Source of the DNA: Gymnopus androsaceus JB14
Taxonomy: Eukaryota > Basidiomycota > Agaricomycetes > Agaricales > Omphalotaceae
Assembly (NCBI GenBank): GCA_009733575.1
Contig: ML769425.1
Span: forward strand, 243,836-307,301
Direction of reading: 5' to 3'
Length of the DNA stretch: 63,466 nucleotides
The notes below the pieces were generated by a model. The model was given only the letters and a program-made list of their open reading frames with translations, did not search any database and had not been told where the DNA came from. Position 1 is the stretch's first letter. Every line of letters starts with the position of its first letter. Positions 1-11,600 of this stretch are shown piece by piece. The position numbers were made by a program, and so were the translations under genes.

Positions 1-2236
1 AAAAGGAAAGAGAAGATTTTTAAAAAAATTTTTTTTTTTGGGGGGTCCCCCCCCGAATTGTAATGGAATTCTTGTAACATTCCCAATTTCAGATGTTGGC
101 TGTACTTTAAATCACTGCAAGTAGCAGAAAACGTCAAGGAAACGTACAGATTTCCGGTATTGTTCACATCTACAACGCCAGTATATTGTTGGGTTCACTT
201 TCATCTATTCTTCTAGTACGACAAGAACCGTTAGCATCCCTCAACTGAGGCATGGAAGTAGGTATTGATTTCTGAGCTTGAAAACTCGTGCAGAACCGGG
301 TTTCATATTCCCCAATCAACATATGTCTCAAGAAACTCCGCCTACTACCTTTATAGCATAGGTGTCTCGTCCGGCTGTTACAAACTCCATCTGGGACAAC
401 ATACCAGACTCGACTGACGATTCGGAAGTAGGGAGTCACCTTCATCCAACCATATCTCGCAATACCATCATTAGCGCTCTCTCTCTCTCTCTGTGTCGAA
501 GTCGTCCGGATTAGGGCCCGAAGGCCTTGGTGATAACAAGGAACTAAAGCAGTTCCCGAGGTTCCCTTGCAACTGATACCGTATACTTTATACTCGTTGC
601 CATTGGTGGTGGTACTGGTACCGTACAGCAATATAAACAAAGGCTTGAAACACACCAAACCCGAATCTAAGGCCGAAGGAGGTCCCCAGGTCCCCATCCA
701 ACGATGGCGTCAGTCCCAACGCCAATCAATCAACCAGTAGACCACATAACGAAGAAAACGATAAGAAAAACTTCAGCCATCTGTACGTCAGACGTCCGTT
801 CATCATACATCCGTCGTTGTGATAGGATGTAGATGAAGGCAGAGGCAGAGGAGAAAAAGAGAGGGGGGAGAAATGCATCCTTCATCTTGAGTCTTGATCT
901 CAATTTTCTCGCATGGACGTAGCCTGTATGGGCGGAGCAAAGAGGAAGGGACCAAGGTAAGGCGGAGGCAGCATGTTGGCGTTAGCAAAAGGTACGAGAG
1001 GAACCAGGGTAAGCGTAGGCGTGGGGGTGGAGGGTAAGAAACTCAATTCCTCAGAATGCTAGCAAGCGTCTGAACGTCTAGCAAGCGCTTCGGCACACGT
1101 AAAGCAAAGGAAACCCCAAATATTCCTCCTTGGCTCCAAGCTTCCGATTCTCCTGGTGTGGTTGTCCGAGACGAGGTTATATTTCGCTCCTCTTGTCCAT
1201 GGGTGGAAGTAGGAAGACTCTAAAGTGCATGTCAATCTTGAGCTTGAAGCCAGGAATAGGAAACAAACCGAGCCATTTAAGTTGCTTCATGTCCAAACAA
1301 GGCGTAAAAATTAATCCAAGGTTTAAGTGTCCTTTTACCGTGACGGTCTCTCGTTCTTTGAGCTTACTGTGAGTTTTGTCCTCTATTCCAAGTAAGCCTC
1401 TTGACACTGATGTTGATTGAAGCAAAACCTGGTTATGGGTCTCGGTCGGATGAGCAGCACGCCGTACTATGGAGGGATATGGAGCGCAGCGATGGCGGTG
1501 TTTAGCAACATGTCGAATGCACATTTGAGAATGGTGCACAAACCATATTACTACTCCTATTAATTCCGGCAAGAGCTAGAACAGTAACCAAGTCGTCAAA
1601 ATCTGACTGCGGTTTCCGACTCCAACCTTGTCCTGGCTCGAACACTTTTGTTTTTTACAGTTGCAGGAAGGAAGCGCTAGAGCTGAGACGAATGTTTTCA
1701 TTTAGAAAGGGTATTCGAAGATCTTTAATTCGGAAGGAGTGCGTGGTTGAGAAAGAGAAAGAGAACGATCTAGATTTCATGGGCGCTTGAATATATCCAT
1801 TGCATTCTGCGGGTCGTCTGTTACTGTACGAACGGAATTGGTTATGAGATTAGATGGATTGGAGGATTCAGTTGGCTCCAAGCCTAATTTTCCTGTTGAC
1901 TATTACTACTTAGTACGTCCTCCGTATTCTCATCAACTATGGAAATTGAAATTTTCATTTTCCACTAGTTATACCGCTTCGTGTATGTTTCAAGTTTCCT
2001 TTGTGCCAAATCGCTTACAACTCTCAAGAGGATGCACCGTTTACGGCTGTACAAGCCCAGTAGGGTACTGTGAGCAAATAATGGCCGAGTTATTAACATA
2101 TTTCTCACATTTTGACTCATGGGGCCATTATTCACACCTGTTAATAACATTTTTTCACAAATTTCGTTCGAAGTGTTAATAACAAGTGAAAAAAGTAAAT
2201 TTTCACATGTGAATAAATAAATCGAAGTGAATAATT
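1..2236. other. No recognisable gene; low-complexity contig start
   Basis: The first 60 bases are runs of A, T, G and C that look like a poor-quality contig edge. The rest contains only short open frames without family motifs, a CT microsatellite near 478-493, and small direct repeats near 1060-1090. On the plus strand a possible hAT terminal motif (CAGTAGGGTACTGTG) starts at 2058 and could be the 3' end of the transposase relic that follows. I see no supported gene. Confidence 0.5.
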
Positions 2237-3125
2237 CTAAAAGTCATAGTCTGGGACGTCAGGCTTGCTGGAAGACTGGATTGTAGTGCTCGAGGCCTTG
2301 CCCTTAGCATTAGATTGATCCCCAATGGGAGGCCCAGTCTCCGAGATCATATCGCAAAGTACCGGAGCAGCCAGATCAACATCTTCGTCGAGAGCAAAGG
2401 CTGTATCGCTGACCTCCCAATCTGCAACACTACATTCCGCAACATCTTCTTCATCTGAAGAATCTTCATCGCGCTCACTATCAGCCTCGCCACCATTCTG
2501 CAGCTCCTTGGTCATATCCCAAAATTTTACAACGGGTCGACGCCGCAGTTTGACAGGCTCTCCAGCAATCTGCAAATGTCTGTTAGCACTGATTGGTGTG
2601 AGCAGCGGGAGCATACCCTTGGAGAATGAACTTTATACCATTGTCCCACTTGGACAATGTCAACCAGCGTACTGACAGACTGGTTGCCCCGGAGCGCAGA
2701 GTTTTGCCGTGTAAACTCAGATACCGTACATTCATCTGGCATAGAGTTGGGTAAAACTGCGAAAATCTTGACATTAATTGTCTATCGGAATCATCAGCAA
2801 AATAAGATATACAGAGCTATGAATACATTACCGCAAGTACATCAGCGTTTTCATCCTGAGTCAGATGTTTCCACCATTTCAGAGGATCGGTGTCTTTGTT
2901 ACGGCCAGATTTGAAAGGGAATTGGTCGCGACCAAATGTCAGGAGCTGTGATTTAAAGGCCTCGACTAGTTCATCTTTGCGATGATACCGAGTCTGAACT
3001 AAATTATAACGTAATGCCTTGTCACCATATTCCGACAGTGCATCAACCTCATTCTGAAGGACTGTCTTCAAGAATGTTTTGGCACGCTGAAAGGCCTTTG
3101 GATGAAGAATACCATCGTCGTTCAC
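2237..3125 (-). pseudogene. hAT-family transposase relic, C-terminal part
   Basis: Read on the minus strand, 3125-2817 encodes a segment with DPLKWWKHL followed by NADVLA. After a short intron (about 2816-2760) the frame continues with LPNSMPDE, FTRQNSALRGNQ and QVGQWYK. This is the layout of the hAT C-terminal dimerisation region (WW plus a downstream Asp-Glu and Asn-Ser-Ala block). A further piece at 2614-2237 is acidic and ends PDVPDYDF. The RNase-H-like catalytic core and the BED zinc finger expected upstream are absent, because an unrelated inverted-repeat element begins at 3181. The fragment is therefore a truncated transposase-derived gene rather than a working one. hAT membership is inferred from motif order; a domesticated hAT-derived host gene that has lost its 5' end is the alternative. 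Confidence 0.65.
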
Positions 3126-3180
3126 AGAAGAGGCTTAGCCCAGCCAATTTCTGAACCTTCCGTCAGCAATAGTCAATGTA

Positions 3181-3889
3181 GGCCTAATGCATTGGCCCCC
3201 GTAATTTACGGTCTGTCCGCATTACATTATCCCTCGTGACCTCACCCAGCCAGTCCGCTTTCAATGTCGCATTACAATAGCTGTGTAATGCGACTTGTTC
3301 ATTTTTTGATACAAGTCACTACAATATGTACGTAGGCAGAGTAATATACTTACACTACATTGATACTTAATGTACTCCATCTGGCAAAGTGGTATTCATG
3401 GTCAATGATTCCGGTAGTGGGGCTGGTTCATGCCTTGAGGTGAGTGTTCAATCCTCACAGGTACCAAAAACAACTGAATGTTTTATTTTTCTTTCAAAGC
3501 AATGCCGTGGCTAGCTCTCATTGGGGTTCGCCCGAAGGGTGAACCCTAACATTAGAGAGCTAGTCCGGCATTGCCAAACGTGCTTGGTTAGTGATTAGGG
3601 GTTGGGGTTAGGGTTCGGGGTTGCTGCCTATCGAAATAAGCGCAAATGAGGCTTTAGAGTGCCCGCCCGAAATTTGCGCGCCATACATATATATTAATAA
3701 TCTTCATTATAACAAGACACGGAGGATAATTGAGTGTAATCTAATGTGACAAGGAGCCTAATCTAATGTGACAGGGAGCCTAATCTAATGCGGCAATGTA
3801 CCCATTTGAAAGCGGACTGGCTGGGTGAGGTCACGGGGGATAATGTAATGCGGACAGACCGTAAATTACGGGGGCCAATGCATTAGGCT
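3181..3889. mobile_element. Non-autonomous TIR element (MITE-like, about 0.7 kb, TA flanks)
   Basis: The two ends are inverted copies of about 80 bp (3181-3263 and about 3808-3889) beginning GCCTAATGCATTGGCCC. Both are bordered by TA, which suits a TA target-site duplication. Inside are a long hairpin at about 3499-3575, a telomere-like GGGTTAGGG stretch near 3600-3622, and three tandem copies of CCTAATCTAATGTGACAGG-like sequence at about 3735-3795. No transposase is encoded. It sits exactly where the 5' part of the neighbouring dehydrogenase is missing. Confidence 0.75.
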
Positions 3890-3892
3890 TAC

Positions 3893-4640
3893 ATGGTCTC
3901 CTGCTGTCAGATTCCTCTTTCAGTCCGTCCAATCCTACTTCAACGTCCTCCCGGTCCAAGTCCTCGTCGTGAACCACGGTATATGGCCTCCTCGAGATGC
4001 CTGTGTATGGGAAATGGAGCTGGATCAATGGAAAGAGAAGGCTATCGATGTCAATCTGACTGCGAGCTTTTTGGTGGCACAGTATTTTTTGGAGGTTTTG
4101 GCGGACTTGGGGGGAGGGTCAGGATGAGGTAAATGTGGTGTTTGTGGTAGCTCGAGAGAAGGGACATACGGATTATGCTGCTCCCAAGAGTGGCACGCCC
4201 TGTCTTTATCTTTCTTTCAGAATTGCTAATCGTTGTTCAACGTACATAGGTATGATGCATGGGTTAACATTTATTCTCAAGAACAAGATCGTCAAGATCG
4301 CTCCTCGAGGACGCGTCAACTGTGTCGCTCCAGGCTGGGTCAGAACTCCGTTGGCTGAAGAGGCATTGAATGATCCGGAGGTTGTTTATCCGGCGCTTGC
4401 AACATACGTTCGTTTGTTACTGTTTCCTTCTTTTCTTCCCCCCTCCATCTACTCGTATCTCCATAAATTTTGAGCCTTCGCAACTCACCTCTCTTAGAAC
4501 CCCCCTCAAGAAAATCGGAACAACATACGATACTGCAGTGCAGATCACACTTTTAGCCTCAAGCAAGGTGTCGGGACATGTATCTGGTCAGATCGTTAAT
4601 GTTGCTGGAGAGATGGAGGGTACATTTTTCTTGGTTCTGG
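3893..4640 (+). pseudogene. Short-chain dehydrogenase/reductase (SDR) relic
   Basis: Conserved SDR blocks appear in order but in different frames: VVNHGIWPPRDA and VNLTASFLVAQYF (about 3970-4095), the catalytic-type tetrad segment GHTDYAAPKS (YxxxK; about 4162-4191), KIAPRGRVNCVAPGWVRTPL (about 4291-4353), and GHVSGQIVNVAG (about 4573-4610). This order is that of classical NAD(P)-dependent oxidoreductases of the Rossmann fold. The N-terminal GxxxGxG cofactor site is missing; the sequence upstream is the TIR element at 3181-3889. There is a frame break near 4120. The second intron's expected donor reads ATACGTT instead of GTACGTT (near 4405), so the reading frame cannot be restored by normal splicing. 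I call it a dead gene. Confidence 0.75.
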
Positions 4641-5041
4641 TTTTGTTTTTTTGGTCTACGTTCGCCTCTCGATTTTTCTCCCTGCTCGTTTGTCCGTCGT
4701 CGCGTCGGTTTAACTCCAGGCGCTCTGGTCGTGATTTCTATGCTCGGCTTCTGTATGCCCTACCTATCATGGGTCGAGTCTTTGCCAGTTTCTTTTCATG
4801 GACACGAACGATTCTTTCTTGCTTCTAGGAAGTTTATTGAATAAACCGGAAGATATCTGAATACGAATATCAATACCGTATGAACTACGTATGTCTTCGA
4901 TGAATCAAATCTCTGTCGCTTGTTACCTCCGGCATTCTTTTTTCTTCCGGGAAGTTAACTACCTGTGACCACCGTTTGTTTTCAACCTGCTCAAAATGGA
5001 ACAGAGAGATAGTGAGTGGTACACGTTTTCGAATGAGTCAT

Positions 5042-5125
5042 GGCCTGATGGTCTAGGAGTATGATTCGTTGTTAGGGCTTGATGTCTTTTCGACGAGGTC
5101 CCGGGTTCAATTCCCGGTCAGGCCC
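5042..5125 (+). tRNA. tRNA-Pro (AGG) with a short intron
   Basis: A complete cloverleaf can be folded: acceptor GGCCTGA pairs with TCAGGCC, a D-arm GTCTAGGAGTATGAT, an anticodon stem CGTTG/CGACG (one G-U pair), loop TTAGGG with anticodon AGG, and a strong T-arm CCGGGTTCAATTCCCGG. About 12 extra bases (TTGATGTCTTTT region) lie just 3' of the anticodon, the standard place for a nuclear tRNA intron. Mature length would be about 72 nt. A run of T follows at about 5147-5153 and can serve as the Pol III terminator. Confidence 0.85.
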
Positions 5126-5456
5126 TAGTCGGATTTGTCAACTTCCCTTTTTTTCACCTGCCTCATTGAACAGTACGCACGCAAGCATAATATTAAGATG
5201 AAGGGCCCAAAAGAGTAGAGACTATATTCTTTTGAGACGCGTAGTATGCAGAGAAATGATGCGCTTGGTGCGAAATTGCATCAATGTTGGCTTGTTTCCC
5301 GTCATCTATCATTCATCTTTGCAATGAATTTGACCCGACCCAGGAAGCACTAGCTTACAAACAGAAGACTAGATCGCGCAATTTCATCGATGACCCGCGT
5401 CAGTGTACAAAATCTACCCATATCCGTCGTTCTCTGTCCAACCACTTTGTGAAGGT

Positions 5457-7638
5457 ATGTCCCAGCAGGATCTAGAAGGTAGCGGGCAGCTCGACAACGC
5501 CAATGGCACCAGCAAATCCTCCAGCATTAACGATGATTCCTCCGACTCTGATAACTTATTTCTTCTCCCCAACCTCATTTTCACTTCCTCAGAAGAAGCC
5601 CAAGTTATTCAAATCCTGGATGCGCGACTATTTCCCTGGGTCCTGCTCACAACATTCGTGCTAAACATGGACCGCACAAACATCTCCAACGCAATTTCGG
5701 ACAATTTGCCTGCTGATTTGGGGTTTACTACGGATACAGTTAATCTTGGGACGGCCATTCACTCGATCCTGTTCAGCTTGGCGTGTTTAAGTGGGGCGGT
5801 AGTGTGTAAGATTGTTCATCCTGCGAGATGTGAGTGCCACACGATATCTATCTACATCCTTGCTAGTTTGCTAAATAATTATTTCGTGCTAATTAGGGAT
5901 TCCAATTTCAATGTTCTGCTGGGGACTCGTCACATTGTCGCATGTGCTCATCAAGGATAGAGGGGGTTTCTTGGTTGGTAAGTAGCTTTCGATCCGTTCA
6001 ACTACGACGCTAATTTTTTCTAGTTCGATGTAGTACGTGACTATTATTGCGCGTCTCCCTTCTTCTATCTCTTCCTCCTGTTCTGATAATCCTCACCCAT
6101 ACCACCCATCTATTCTCCAGTGATTGCCTTGACAGAGGGCGGAGTCATCCCCGCCACTCTCATCTACCTAGGATCCTTCTACCGGAAAACCGAACTCGCT
6201 ACACGACTGGCCTGGTTTTGGGGTATGCAGAAGATTGCGAGTGCCATAAGCGGATTGATGGCCTTTGGTCTTTTGCGGCTGAAGGGTGTCCTTGGACTGG
6301 AGGGATGGAAGTGGTTGTTTTTGGTGGATGGGATCATTACTGTCGTTGTTTCGGTGCTGACTTGGTCCGTATCTACCCTGACCGATGAGATCGTCGATTT
6401 ACTTGCTTTGACTCTTCCAGGTTCTACTTACCAAAAAATGCATCAAGCACCAAAGGAGGTATACGGGGATGGGAACCCTGGTTCAGTGAGAAACAAGTCC
6501 AGATCGCTGTTACGCGTATTATCCGTGATGATCCTTCCAAGCGTCAGTACGAGTGCGTTGATCAATTTGTACGTAGTACTTTCTCCAAGTACTACAAGTC
6601 TCTGATCTACCATAACTTAGGAAGCGCGTGGAATGGGCCGATGTTAAAGATGCTGCAACTGATTTTGGATTATGGGGACATCTTCTCATCACGGCCATTG
6701 GTCTCACTCCCACCAATCCTTTACACGTCTGTAAGTGGAGATTTACAATCCGATAAATTTCTTTGACGATGCTTTAATGCAATCGACAGACCTCCCATCC
6801 ATCATCAAAACTTTTGACTTTTCCGTCTTTACTGCGAATGCTCTCACTGCGCCGCCCTACATCTACAATGTTGCACGACGGTGCTGTTCATTCGGCATTC
6901 AGACAAGGTCCGTGAGCGTGGATTGCATGGGGCTTTTGGAGGTGAATACATGCCCTACACCCACAACTACTTGTTAGAGCGCTAGCTAATAACGTCTAGC
7001 AACATGGCAACTGGTTGGATGGATCCTACTCCGCTTTTACCTTCGGATACAAACAAAGGTGTGAAGTAAGTTGGTACATTTTATTCTCTGGCATTCCACT
7101 AAGCGCTCTTTATCTCCTCGCATGTAAAGATACCTCGCCGCCCTTTTCGTCGCTTGTTGGCCATATACCCATCCGTTGAATATTGCCTGGATGTCTGAGA
7201 ATACTGGGTACGATACTAATTCCCTGTCCTCGAATGTGGCATTTACTATCAGATTGAAATTGTTAGGAGCATCGGCAAGCGAACGTTAGCTTCTGGATCC
7301 GTGATCTTTGCTGCTAATATCTATGGAGGTGATCATTTTGTTGCTTACAGCGGAGTCTTCGAAATATAACACCTTAACACGTTTTGACTTGCATAGTATG
7401 GGGCTCTCAAATCTACCAAGCGAAAGACGCACCCGACTATCACACAGGAAACACCATCAACATTATTTTCGCCGGAACTGCTGTCTGCTTGTGGTTTATT
7501 CAGAAATATTACTACACCTACTGCAATTATCGTAATGAAGAAAGGTTCTCGAAACTCAGTGAGGCTGAGATGAGGGACGAAGAGAGGGATGCAGACGGTC
7601 GGGGGAATAGAAGTTTGAAGTTTAGGTTTACGACCTAG
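5457..7638 (+). CDS. MFS permease of the Dal5/allantoate (ACS) type, frame-disrupted
   Basis: This encodes a plasma-membrane transporter of the anion:cation symporter MFS family, whose fungal members import allantoate, vitamins or organic anions; the substrate is not predictable here. Eleven coding exons can be traced: 5457-5829, 5897-5977, 6024-6032, 6121-6364, 6421-6552, 6621-6730, 6790-6941, 7000-7065, 7130-7207, 7267-7328, 7397-7638. Family blocks seen include LNMDRTNISNA (TM1 end), RWIPISMFCWG, VRCMIALTEGG, SFYRKTELATR, FGLWGHLLITAIGLTPTNPL, WPYTHPLNIAWMSENTG, and GVWGSQIYQAKDAPDY. Exon 3 is only 9 nt but is needed to rebuild V-V-R-C-M-I-A. One base is missing near 6861-6866 (between PPYI and LQCC-like coding) and one near 7034-7040, so the frame is broken twice. 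These are either recent inactivating deletions or sequencing errors. The start ATG follows an upstream frame that opens at 5403. Confidence 0.85.
6024..6032 (+). other. 9-nt micro-exon of the MFS permease
   Basis: TTCGATGTA lies between TAG (6021-6023) and GTACGT (6033). Joining 5977 to 6024 and 6032 to 6121 gives GTT-CGA-TGT-ATG, that is V-R-C-M, filling the conserved V-R-F/C-x-I-A-L-T-E block of this transporter family. Skipping it would delete three residues without changing frame. Confidence 0.75.
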
Positions 7639-8620
7639 GCTCCGGCAAGCCTGGTCCCTCCGAGTCTGCAATGTCTTGTGTAAATCATTTTCAGAATCGA
7701 GTCCAGCATCACAGGTCAAGATCTGCTTTCCTTGTACTTACGAGCAGAGAAACTTAAATGCCCGGAGATTCTCCGGGAGTTCGTAAAGTTAGCGCCTTGC
7801 GAATAGTTAGTCACGCGCAGAGTGTGCGTATTTTAAGCGCTTGTTCTTTTGAACCTCCATGTATCCATCGTTCGGTTCTGGCATGATATATCACTGCTCG
7901 GTGAACCGCCCTGTATAGGGTTGACTGAAAATTACTTACCTCGATAGGGGGTAGTTTTCGATAGTCAACCTCGAGAGGAACTCGAGAGGGGACTGCTTTA
8001 GGATATCAGTGACTTTTATCCGTGTAAATTTCTGCTCGCACTAGCTTGGATCTTACATATCAGTCATGAGATCTCCCAGTGCTCTCTACGCTCGGGTGGC
8101 GCCAGAGAATTCTCGCGATTTCGTATTCTCAAGCCTTCTCAAGCTCTCCGAGTAAAGTATATTCTATATGTTCTACATACAGAGACGTTCAGTTATGTTG
8201 AAAGGTATGTTCTCAGAATTATTCATTTGCACGCAGAAGTTACAACATTCTCCTTGAATGGCCTTCCAGCTTTTCGGGCTTTGGTCTACAACGATAGTGT
8301 TCCGACAACGTCGTACCGCGAAATTCAAAACTTACTCATTGGCATCTCGTACACTGCGTTATTAGGGGAGAGATACGGTCAGACGATGCATACTGAAAAA
8401 CATTTTCGTGCCCTTACTGGTCAGGAACGTTCAAATATCGTGTGTTTTTGGTTTCCATTTCCCGCTCTACGTTATTGCTCCTCCTTCGATTCTGGCTGCC
8501 TTTGAACCTCTTCTAGTCATGAGACGAGACCACATGCCATGCTATAAACATTCCTTCAACTCAATCCAATTCATGTAAAAAGAAACTGCAGAACGCAAAG
8601 GCAGGGTCTTCGTTCCCAAT
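7639..8620. other. Intergenic region with a Mutator-TIR-like remnant
   Basis: No gene is recognised. A small hairpin (CCCGGAGATTCTCCGGG) is at about 7760-7777. The 17-mer GAGGGGACTGCTTTAGG at 7986-8002 also occurs at 37659-37675 in the right TIR of the Mutator-like element, so this may be the stub of a related insertion. A 92-codon open frame at 8227-8505 has no family features. Confidence 0.4.
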
Positions 8621-11600
8621 ATGCTTCTCCTTTACACCAGTTTTCAGGCCTTGTCGCCCTTGTCTGCGCCGCTTCTAGTGTTCTGTCTACTGGCACAATC
8701 TCTGTGGCACAGAGTACCTCTCAACTCTCCAGTAGCGATAGCCTCTCAGCTTCTATCTCCGCTGGCTCAACAGGCACCGCCACACAAAGTGCCTCTCAGA
8801 TCTCCAGTAGTGCTAGTCTTTCGGCTTCGAGCTCCTGTTGTCAATTCTCAAACAGGCCCACAATCAAGCACCGTAACAGCATTTAGCTCGAGCGCATCGA
8901 TTTCATCCGTCGCGTCTTTGTCATCGACATCCATCCAGCCTACGGCCACTCCACAAAGTCCAATTCCGGGAGTCTTTCCTGCTACAGATCCATCTAACCC
9001 TCCATCTGTTCAAGATACAGAAGTTCCTGATTTTGCTCCTGCATGGAGTACGGCGCATCAGAAAGCTCAGGCTCAGGCGAGTAATGAGTCGTCTTCTAAC
9101 TTAAATAAGGCTAACATTCTAATTTGATCTCAACCTGCCATTTTTAGATTGCCAATTATACCCTTGAAGAGCTCGTCACAGTTGTCACTGGAATCGACGC
9201 TCTTGACCTTGTCGGTCGATGTGTTGGAAACATTGCCGATATTAATGATTGGCCGGGGTTGTGTTTGAATGTACGACGTTTTCTTCAGGTCTCTCTCGAA
9301 CGTACATCTAATCTCGTTTTCTCGTACACGAACAGGATGGACCTTTGGGTGTTCGTCTAGCAGACTATATAACTGCTTTTCCACCTGGAATAAACACAGC
9401 TTCGACGTGAGGGTTGAGATTTTTAATTAAAATTAGACGAAACTGATTTCGTGTTCATTGAATCGACATGCTATTTAGTTTCAACCGCTCCCTTATTCGC
9501 ACACGAGGACTTTTTATGGGCACGGAATTCAAAGGAAAAGGCGTGAATGTTGCTCTTGGACCGATGATGAACATGCTCAGAGTACCAGAGGCTGGACGAA
9601 ATTTTGAGGGCTTTGGCGCCGATCCTTTCCTATCCGGAGAAGGTAATTACTATTAGAGCTCGAGTCACTTCTCTCATTATTTCTATCATAATTATTGACG
9701 ATACATTTTCCTTAGCCGCTTATGAAACTGTCCTTGGAATGCAGGTAAATTCCAAGCTGCGCTTATTCAGGAGATGATAGTTCAGCGAATTTCAACAGGC
9801 CGGTGGTGTTCAAGCGTGTGCGAAGCACTTCATAGACAAGTAAAGTACCCGGTATTTCACTGCTTCTCATCCTCTAACACTTCTTCATACTTTAGCGAAC
9901 AAGAAACAAACCGAATGACATCCTCCTCCGACGTTGACGATCGCACACAACATGAAATCTACGCTCAACCGTTCCTGCGAAGTGTTATGGCTGGAGTGTC
10001 TGCTGTAATGTGCAGCTACAGTGAGTGATTCTAGTACGTCTTATTACAAAAGATCAAGGTCTCCATCCACAAACAGATCTGATAAACGACACTCACGCGT
10101 GCCAGAACAATCTCAGTATGAACGGGATATTGAAGGAAGAGTTCGGTTTCCAAGGGTGTGAGTGCTCCATGTAAAATCCCAAGTTCTCTTTGCTGATCTC
10201 CCCTCTTCCACATCCGAAAGTCATCGTATCCGGTATGATTGACTAGCTCAATAGGCACATACTGTATATAAATTTGCTGAGGTTAAAAAACACAGATTGG
10301 GGAGCGACGCATTCAACTCTTTCCGCCACGGCCGGGCTTGACGTAAGATTGCGAAGCCGTCTTACTCATCAGCTCCCAATCGACTGATTATTCTGATCAC
10401 AGATGACCATGCCCGGAGGTGACACCGGCGTTGCAGGCCTTAATACATTTTTCGGTGATACTCTGGTTGAATTTGTAAATAATGGCACAATTCCACTATC
10501 GCGTGTTCAAGATATGGCCGTAAGTACAGCAAGATCTCGTCATCGTTCGTTCTATTTAATTCTTACCATACCCTTTCCAAACAGCAACGCGTGCTCGCAA
10601 GCTGGTATTTCCTTCACCAAGACTCTCCCTCGTATCCTGCGGTCAACTTCAACGCGAATGCTCCGGGTGACGAAGCTACCAACGAACATATCAATGTCGA
10701 AGACGATCATTTCACTGTCGTTCTCGATATTGGAAGAGCCAGTATCGTGTTATTGAAGAATGTCGGAAACGCACTTCCTCTGGTGAAGCCTAGAAGTATC
10801 CTTCTTGCTGGAAGTGATGCAGGATTGGCTTTAATCGGTCCCAACGAGTTTCCCAATGCCGTTGGGGACGATGGGATTTTGGCGATTGGTGGAGGGTCTG
10901 GGTAAGTTAAATGAAAAGTAGTGTGGCTCTTTACATCCGATATACAGCTGACATACTCTTTCCCTCTGCTAGAGCTGCCAACCTCACGTACTTGATTTCC
11001 GTGAGCTTTTTTTATTCTTTGCGAGCTGCCCATTCACTATATTTGCATTTCAGCCACTGGAAGCCATACAAATCCGCGCAAGAAAAGACCGGACAACTGT
11101 GTCTTGGATTCTAGACGACTTTAATTTGGCTCGAGCAGGAAACATGGCTATCGGAACCTCTGCGGCTTTGGTTTTCGTGAATGCTGACTCTGCTGAAGGG
11201 TCTGATAGGTAAATAACTTGCTTCCTTTCATTCATTCGTTTTGCCTGCAAATTACAGCTGCGCTTACATATAACACAGGACGAACCTCACCACTCATGAT
11301 GATGCCGAACAGCTCATTCTCGCCGTCGCTGCTCAAAATAACAACACCATCGTTGTAACACACAGCGTGGGGCCTCTTATCGTCGACTCTTGGATTGAGC
11401 ATCCTAACATTACTGGGGTGCGTTTCCCACTAGTCGCAAATGAAAGTCAACATGAGTATGACTAAATTCCTCTCTGTTGCTCAGGTCCTCTGGGCAGGCG
11501 TATCATCGTCTGAAACAGGAAATGCTATAACGGATGTTCTTTACGGTGCTTTCAACCCTTCCGGACGCCTACCATACACCATTGCGAAGAATATCACGGA

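Noticed and set aside
481..493. CT microsatellite as a promoter element
   Set aside because: A short simple repeat near a poor-quality contig edge with no gene next to it.
170..697. 175-codon minus-strand ORF as a gene
   Set aside because: No recognisable motif, low-complexity neighbours and no supporting splice structure; cannot be told from chance.
3600..3622. Internal telomere repeat marking an old chromosome end
   Set aside because: Only about two TTAGGG-like units are present and they lie inside a TIR element; too short to indicate a telomere.
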